Assembly: GCA_947588325.1 (NCBI GenBank)
Contig: CANPYH010000070.1
Location: 1 to 7,437, forward strand
DNA: 7,437 bases
Reading direction: 5' to 3'
Origin: an uncultured Clostridia bacterium
GTDB lineage: Bacteria; Bacillota; Clostridia; Christensenellales; Pumilibacteraceae
Below the pieces are notes generated by a model that saw nothing but the letters and a program-made list of their open reading frames with translations, had not been told where the DNA came from and did no database searches. A program made the position numbers and the translations under genes. Positions 4,999 through 7,437 of the stretch are shown here, in pieces. Within the stretch, counting starts at the first letter, position 1. Each line of letters begins with the position of its first letter.

Positions 4999-6717
4999 AT
5001 GGACACCAATATCTTCGGCTCAGGCGGAGGTGTATGGTTCATGATGGGCGCTTGTCTTGTGTTCTTCATGCAATGCGGTTTTGCAATGGTCGAAACCGGA
5101 TTCACGAGAGCGAAGAACGCGGGCAACATCATCATGAAGAACCTTATGGATTTCTGTATAGGAACCGTAATGTTCGCGCTTATAGGTTATTCATTGCTGG
5201 TCGGTCAGGACGCAGTCGCGGGATTTATAGGAGTTCCGCAAACGCTGTTCACCATGGGCACAGCGGAATTGCCTAACTTCTTCTTCAATCTCATGTTCTG
5301 CGCGACGGCGGCGACCATCGTGTCGGGCGCAATGGCAGAGCGTACGAGATTCAGCGCATATTGCGTTTACTCCGCTCTTATCAGCCTCTTCGTATATCCC
5401 ATCGAGGCAGGCTGGGTATGGGGCGGCGGCTGGCTTGCTCAACACGGCTTCATCGACTTTGCAGGTTCTGTCGTTATTCACATGGTCGGCGGTATCTCCG
5501 CTCTCATCGGCGCGATGTTCCTCGGACCCCGTATCGGCAAGTACACGCGTGACGAGAACGGCAAGGTTACCAAGGTCAATGCGATCCCCGGTCACAGCAT
5601 AACTCTCGGCGCACTCGGCGTATTCGTGCTGTGGTTCGGTTGGTACGGCTTCAACGGCGCGGCGGCAAGCAGCGTTGAGGAGCTGGCGCTTATCTCCATC
5701 AACACGACGATAGCGCCCGCAGTCGCAACCGTTACGTGCATGCTCTTCACCTGGGTACTCAACAAGAAACCCGACGTATCGATGTGCTTGAACGCGTCGC
5801 TTGCGGGACTTGTCGCGATAACGGCGCCTTGCGCGTCGGTAGACCCTTGGGCGGCGGCTATAATCGGCATACTCGCGGGATTCCTCGTAGTCGGCGCCTG
5901 CAACCTTGTGGATCAGGTATTCCACATTGACGACCCTGTCGGCGCGATTGCCGTCCATGGCTTCAACGGAGTACTCGGCGGCGTATGCGCAGGTCTCTTC
6001 GCTAACCCCGCATACGGCTACGGCGCAGGACTCTTCTTCGCGGGAGTTGCGGGCGACGCGCCCATGATCTTCGGCTGGGAGATGCTCGGCATTGTGTGCG
6101 TAATGGCCTGGACTGCCGTGCTGATGACGGGCGTATTCGCCGCTATCAAATATCTTCCCAAGGTTATGCACCTCGTTAAGTCGGGTAACGGTCTCCGCGC
6201 CCTTCCCGAGCACGAGATAGCCGGTCTGGATATCTCCGAACACGGACTTGCTTCGGCTTATGCCGACTTCCTTCCCTCCGCTCCCGTATACGGCGAAGAG
6301 GGCAAGGCGGCGGATCTTACGGGCGTAGTACCCGCGACGATCGGACCCGCGGCAGGCGAGAAGTACACCAAGGTGACCATTATCTGCAACCAGGATAAGT
6401 TCACCACACTCAAAGACACAATGGCTGAAATAGGCGTTCAGGGTATGACCGTAACCCCCGTCATGGGCTGCGGCGTACAGAAGGGACATACCGCGCAATA
6501 CCGCGGCGTAACCGCTCCCGTCAACCTCATGCCCAAAGTTCAGGTTGATATAGTCGTTTCCAAGGTCGATCCCGGTCTGGTCGTTGCCGCCGCACAAAAG
6601 GCGCTCAACACCAACAAGGTCGGCGACGGAAAGATCTTCGTTTCGAGCGTCGAGGACGTAATGCGCGTCCGCACGGGCGAGAAAGGCGTTGCCGCTCTCG
6701 ATAACGAGGTCAAATAA
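4999..6717 (+). CDS. amt: Ammonium transporter fused to a C-terminal PII (GlnB/GlnK) domain
   Basis: AGGAGG (4985-4990) lies 8 nt before the ATG of this 572-residue protein. Residues 1 to about 420 form an Amt channel that brings ammonium across the cytoplasmic membrane. They include the ERTRFSAY block, D153 before the first pore histidine, twin pore histidines H161 (VVIHMVGG) and H320 (IAVHGFNG), the gate region F100 and WYGFNG (215-220), and the cytosolic EIAGLDISEHG tail (406-416). After a linker (about 422-455) comes a complete PII domain (456-567). It keeps the ATP/ADP and 2-oxoglutarate residues: G490-x-G-x-Q494, K513, GDGK (542-545), R556 and R558. The T-loop reads YRGVTAPVNLMPK: the uridylylation Tyr51 of E. 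coli is Ala (506) and the Ser49 phosphorylated in cyanobacteria is Val (504), so neither modification can occur. PII proteins normally plug Amt trimers, and fusion makes this intramolecular or 1:1. It follows glnN and ends at a strong terminator. Confidence 0.95.
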   Translation: MDTNIFGSGGGVWFMMGACLVFFMQCGFAMVETGFTRAKNAGNIIMKNLMDFCIGTVMFALIGYSLLVGQDAVAGFIGVPQTLFTMGTAELPNFFFNLMFCATAATIVSGAMAERTRFSAYCVYSALISLFVYPIEAGWVWGGGWLAQHGFIDFAGSVVIHMVGGISALIGAMFLGPRIGKYTRDENGKVTKVNAIPGHSITLGALGVFVLWFGWYGFNGAAASSVEELALISINTTIAPAVATVTCMLFTWVLNKKPDVSMCLNASLAGLVAITAPCASVDPWAAAIIGILAGFLVVGACNLVDQVFHIDDPVGAIAVHGFNGVLGGVCAGLFANPAYGYGAGLFFAGVAGDAPMIFGWEMLGIVCVMAWTAVLMTGVFAAIKYLPKVMHLVKSGNGLRALPEHEIAGLDISEHGLASAYADFLPSAPVYGEEGKAADLTGVVPATIGPAAGEKYTKVTIICNQDKFTTLKDTMAEIGVQGMTVTPVMGCGVQKGHTAQYRGVTAPVNLMPKVQVDIVVSKVDPGLVVAAAQKALNTNKVGDGKIFVSSVEDVMRVRTGEKGVAALDNEVK

Positions 6718-6738
6718 TCAGCCCCTTTATTCCCTCTT

Positions 6739-6782
6739 GACGGGTCAGCCGCGCAACAGTGTAACTGGCCCGTCTCTTTTTT
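6739..6782 (+). terminator. Intrinsic terminator of the amt-PII gene
   Basis: GACGGGTCAG (6739-6748) pairs with CTGGCCCGTC (6765-6774) as a 10-bp stem with one U-G pair and a 16-nt loop, followed by TC and six T residues (6777-6782). It starts 21 nt after the amt stop and ends 24 nt before the next start codon, so the downstream gene either has a promoter embedded here or depends on read-through. Confidence 0.85.
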
Positions 6783-6796
6783 GAAAATCATCTTAT

Positions 6797-6809
6797 GGAG
6801 GTACTTATG
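6797..6809 (+). promoter_or_regulatory. Ribosome binding site that sets the start of the last gene
   Basis: GGAGG (6797-6801) is 5 nt before ATG 6807. The in-frame ATG at 6795 has no purine-rich site upstream and overlaps this GGAGG by one base (6797), so 6807 is chosen and the four-residue longer form is rejected. Confidence 0.75.
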
Positions 6810-7340
6810 TCTTCCAAAAGCAAACAAATTCTCTGCGATAAAAACGGCAGACCGATACCGCCGTCGGACGCCAGCCCGACAATCGGTCTCCGCCGCGGGA
6901 TTGTGCTCCTCGCGCTCGGCGTGGTGTTACTGCCCCTCGGCCTTGTGCTTCTTAACGTCGTGTATCTCGGGGATAACCTCGGCGCGGTCACCTTCCTCTT
7001 CTACCTGATAATCTTCTTCGGCACCTTCTTCATTTTGGCGGGCGTTGCAATGATAATTTTAGCGAGCGTCCAGCTCCGCAAAATGCCCCCTCGCGCCGAG
7101 CAGATACGCGACGTGATCGAGCGGGGAGAGGTGTGCAAGGCGACGGTGACTTCGGTTTCTACCCGTCGGACGAAGGAGGGCGCGGAGTATAAGCTCTACC
7201 TCGAATACTTCGACAGGGACTATCGGTTCAAGCGCAGGTTCGTCTCCGACTATACCGCCGTTAAGTACAGAGCGGGGGAGACCGTAACCGTGCACTACTA
7301 CCCCGACAGCAACCTCGGCTACTATGTAGAGACGGAGTGA
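6807..7340 (+). CDS. Two-helix membrane protein with DUF3592-like C-terminal domain
   Basis: The product has 177 residues. The first 27 are polar and probably cytoplasmic. Two hydrophobic helices lie at about 28-52 and 60-88, joined by a short loop (YLGDNLGA). The remaining part (about 92-177) is predicted to be cytoplasmic and beta-rich: KATVTSVSTRRT, YKLYLEYFDRDYRFKRRFVSD, and the closing YRAGETVTVHYYPDSN. Alternating strands that end in G-x-x-V-x-V-x-Y-x-P resemble the DUF3592 pattern, in which this motif is typical; the assignment is by pattern and moderate. No catalytic residues are evident and no function is known. The gene stands 24 nt beyond the amt terminator and no separate promoter is clear, so it may be expressed by read-through. 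Nothing ties it directly to nitrogen metabolism. Confidence 0.75.
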   Translation: MSSKSKQILCDKNGRPIPPSDASPTIGLRRGIVLLALGVVLLPLGLVLLNVVYLGDNLGAVTFLFYLIIFFGTFFILAGVAMIILASVQLRKMPPRAEQIRDVIERGEVCKATVTSVSTRRTKEGAEYKLYLEYFDRDYRFKRRFVSDYTAVKYRAGETVTVHYYPDSNLGYYVETE

Positions 7341-7384
7341 GCGCACTTTATCAATCGCACCGTGAATTGTCAATATAATTTTTA

Positions 7385-7430
7385 AAATTTTTTGGAAAAA
7401 ATTTCAAAAAAGATAAAAATCGGGTATAAT
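7385..7430 (+). promoter_or_regulatory. AT-rich edge: inverted repeat and probable promoter of a downstream gene
   Basis: TATAAT at 7425-7430 is a perfect -10 box; with 17-bp spacing the -35 would be TTTCAA (7402-7407), a poor match (3 of 6). Upstream, nine-base arms of only A and T (7385-7393 and 7396-7404) form an inverted repeat around GG. A gene beginning right of the window is likely; no GC-rich terminator for the preceding gene is visible. Confidence 0.4.
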
Positions 7431-7437
7431 AATACTC

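Noticed and set aside
5191..6597. 468-residue minus-strand open frame opposite amt-PII
   Set aside because: Shadow of the Amt-PII frame; composition is Arg/Glu/Tyr-rich with no domain, and there are no expression signals.
7345..7373. Minus-strand promoter TTGACA-17-TAAAGT pointing into the last gene
   Set aside because: The -10 box matches only 4 of 6 and no minus-strand gene follows; likely chance in AT-rich DNA.

Overview
The window (about 55-60% G+C in genes, AT-rich between them) looks like a chromosomal piece of a Bacillota genome, probably an uncultured Clostridia lineage. The reasons are strong GGAGG-type ribosome binding sites with 5-8 nt spacing, near-consensus sigma-A-type promoters, a Jag/KhpB RNA-binding protein, a type III glutamine synthetase, and an XRE regulator carrying a membrane domain. 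The taxon is an inference from these features, not a database result. No mobile element, CRISPR array, tRNA or rRNA was found, and no gene-free stretch exceeds 300 bases.

Left part (1-1423, + strand): the 3' part of jag/khpB (cut by the left edge) overlaps by 4 nt a membrane-anchored DUF2726 protein, and an intrinsic terminator closes the unit. Next (1541-2221, +) is an XRE-type regulator whose C-terminal half is four membrane helices arranged as a duplicated two-helix unit. It converges on a small minus-strand gene (2274-2510) for a 78-residue Cys- and Lys-rich protein of unknown function. That gene has a perfect-consensus promoter and its own terminator.

Middle part (2579-6782) is a nitrogen-assimilation module: glutamine synthetase III (glnN), then an ammonium transporter fused to a C-terminal PII signalling domain. 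The region between glnN and the divergent small gene is dense with signals. It holds two promoters with 17-bp spacers facing away from each other, a 7+6+7 dyad over the small gene's -35 box that resembles a GlnR/TnrA site with one extra spacer base, phased A-tracts, a terminator-like hairpin starting about 11 nt after the predicted glnN transcription start, and a 14-bp palindrome just before the glnN ribosome binding site. The working model is ammonium uptake (Amt), sensing of 2-oxoglutarate and ATP/ADP by the fused PII domain, and capture by GSIII, with possible transcriptional and leader-level control of glnN.

Right part (6807-7340): a two-helix membrane protein with a DUF3592-like beta-rich tail, followed by a very AT-rich edge holding a probable promoter for a gene outside the window. 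The most interesting items are the fused PII domain without the modifiable T-loop Tyr/Ser, the glnN leader hairpin, the dyad between the divergent promoters, and the uncharacterised Cys/Lys-rich small protein.
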